Part shown: piece by piece, positions 4,484-5,232 of the stretch
How the letters are laid out: every line of letters begins with the position of its first letter
How positions within the stretch are numbered: position 1 is the first letter of the stretch
Assembly (NCBI GenBank): GCA_017541565.1
Contig: JAFXYU010000002.1
Coordinates: forward strand, 1 to 5,232
From: a bacterium
Lineage (GTDB): Bacteria; Cyanobacteriota; Vampirovibrionia; Gastranaerophilales; Gastranaerophilaceae
DNA: 5,232 nt
Direction of reading: 5' to 3'
Made by a program: the position numbers and the translations under genes
The notes under the pieces: model-generated
The model's input: the letters and a program-made list of their open reading frames with translations, nothing else
Databases searched by the model: none
Told to the model about the DNA's origin: nothing

Positions 4484-5232
4484 TTAATCTTCGTCCTTTT
4501 CCATTGCTCTGCGAAGGATATTTGTATCAAGTTTTTTTGTCCCGTATTTTTTGTGTGATTCTTCCATAAGTTTTTCACTCGGGCGCTTTTTGCGAGATTT
4601 CTTTTCTGATTTTATAGCAGGTTCATAGTTTTTACTGAGTTCCTTATACCACAAGGACCATAAGATTGAACGCAGGGGTAAAGTGTACTGTATAAATATT
4701 TGTCCTATTAGTGACTGGACTGCAATAGTTGCCATTTGATAATTTGAAATTTGACCTATATTTGGAAGTTCTAACGATGGAAGAGCGTCTATAACGGGTT
4801 TAAAACAATTAGTTATCAATACCGTAATTCCTAACCCGTCGCATGCCTTTGTCATAAGTTGCGGAATTACAAGATAAGTTAAGCCACCCGCAAAAAAGAT
4901 TAAAAGAAAAGTTGAACCGAAATGTCTGAGAACAAGTTGAAAACTCCTTCTAAAACAACCTATGGGAGTTTCTGCTTCAAACGTAAAAACTTGGAAAATT
5001 AGAACAAAATACACAGCAAAGATTCCGCAAATTATCCAAAATGGAGGTAGAATTGCTACTATAGAAAAAATACTGAGTAAAAGCCATAATCCAAAGAATG
5101 ATGCGCCATGTTTTTTTACAAGTCCTGTATGCGCTTCAAAATCATAAACTCTGCCTGATTTGAGCATATTATCAAGCATTGAGTTTATCGCTCCATAAGC
5201 AATAAGAAAATCAACAAATGCTTTTATATATA
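4484..5232 (-). CDS. Integral membrane protein, DUF975/GPDP_memb-like, 5' partial, unknown function
   Basis: This is the C-terminal part of a multi-pass membrane protein. An ATG lies at 5179, but the frame stays open upstream to the right edge, adding about 17 residues that also look like protein (Phe-Val-Asp-Phe-Leu-Ile-Ala-Tyr). I therefore treat the gene as cut by the window end rather than starting at 5179. Numbered from that Met, hydrophobic segments lie near 28-45, 47-67, 87-107 and 149-175. Between the second and third is a Phe-Glu-Ala-Glu-Thr-Pro-Ile-Gly-Cys-Phe-Arg-Arg-Ser motif, resembling the Glu ... Ala-Leu-Arg-Arg-Ser turn seen in DUF975 and GPDP-associated membrane domains. The last 50 residues are a hydrophilic Lys/Arg-rich, probably cytoplasmic tail (Lys-Lys-Ser-Arg-Lys-Lys-Arg near 193-199). 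No catalytic residues are evident and the function is unknown. Plausible roles include membrane organisation or transport accessory, but nothing in the window decides this. Confidence 0.72.
   Translation of the reverse strand, partial: YIKAFVDFLIAYGAINSMLDNMLKSGRVYDFEAHTGLVKKHGASFFGLWLLLSIFSIVAILPPFWIICGIFAVYFVLIFQVFTFEAETPIGCFRRSFQLVLRHFGSTFLLIFFAGGLTYLVIPQLMTKACDGLGITVLITNCFKPVIDALPSLELPNIGQISNYQMATIAVQSLIGQIFIQYTLPLRSILWSLWYKELSKNYEPAIKSEKKSRKKRPSEKLMEESHKKYGTKKLDTNILRRAMEKDED

Overview
The window is a 5.2-kb piece of an AT-rich bacterial chromosome with compact, mostly weakly Shine-Dalgarno-led genes. The mix of a 2-hydroxyacyl-CoA dehydratase/activase-like protein, a clostridial-type short glucose-6-phosphate isomerase, an S66 LD-carboxypeptidase and lineage-specific small proteins would fit a gut-type anaerobe such as Candidatus Gastranaerophilales (Melainabacteria) or a related AT-rich anaerobe. 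This assignment is an impression from gene style, not proven by any marker gene in the window.

Layout. Positions 2-2868 hold three co-directional plus-strand genes: the 3' part of a CoA-activase/dehydratase-like iron-sulfur protein (its first few codons lie outside the window), a 113-residue protein of unknown function 8 nt downstream, and pgi 60 nt further on, preceded by a small inverted repeat. An S66 LD-carboxypeptidase (ldcA-like) runs on the minus strand from 3723 to 2857. Its end overlaps the end of pgi by 12 bp, with no terminator between them. Its start is served by a near-consensus promoter placed so that the transcript would be leaderless, and an 18-bp palindrome covers the -35 region. 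Next is a divergent, isolated 79-codon gene of unknown function (3836-4075) with a clear rho-independent terminator. From about 4190 to 4420 there is a gene-free, about 50% GC island inside about 17% GC flanks, full of inverted repeats and closed by a perfect 12-bp hairpin. It looks like a dispersed repeat or a structured RNA. The window ends in a minus-strand integral membrane protein whose N-terminus lies beyond the right edge.

The genes do not form one obvious pathway. pgi is central glycolysis, ldcA is cytoplasmic murein recycling, and the first gene belongs to a family related to radical dehydratases. The points most worth a second look are the missing catalytic lysine in the isomerase, the operator-like palindrome with a leaderless promoter at ldcA, and the GC-rich structured island.
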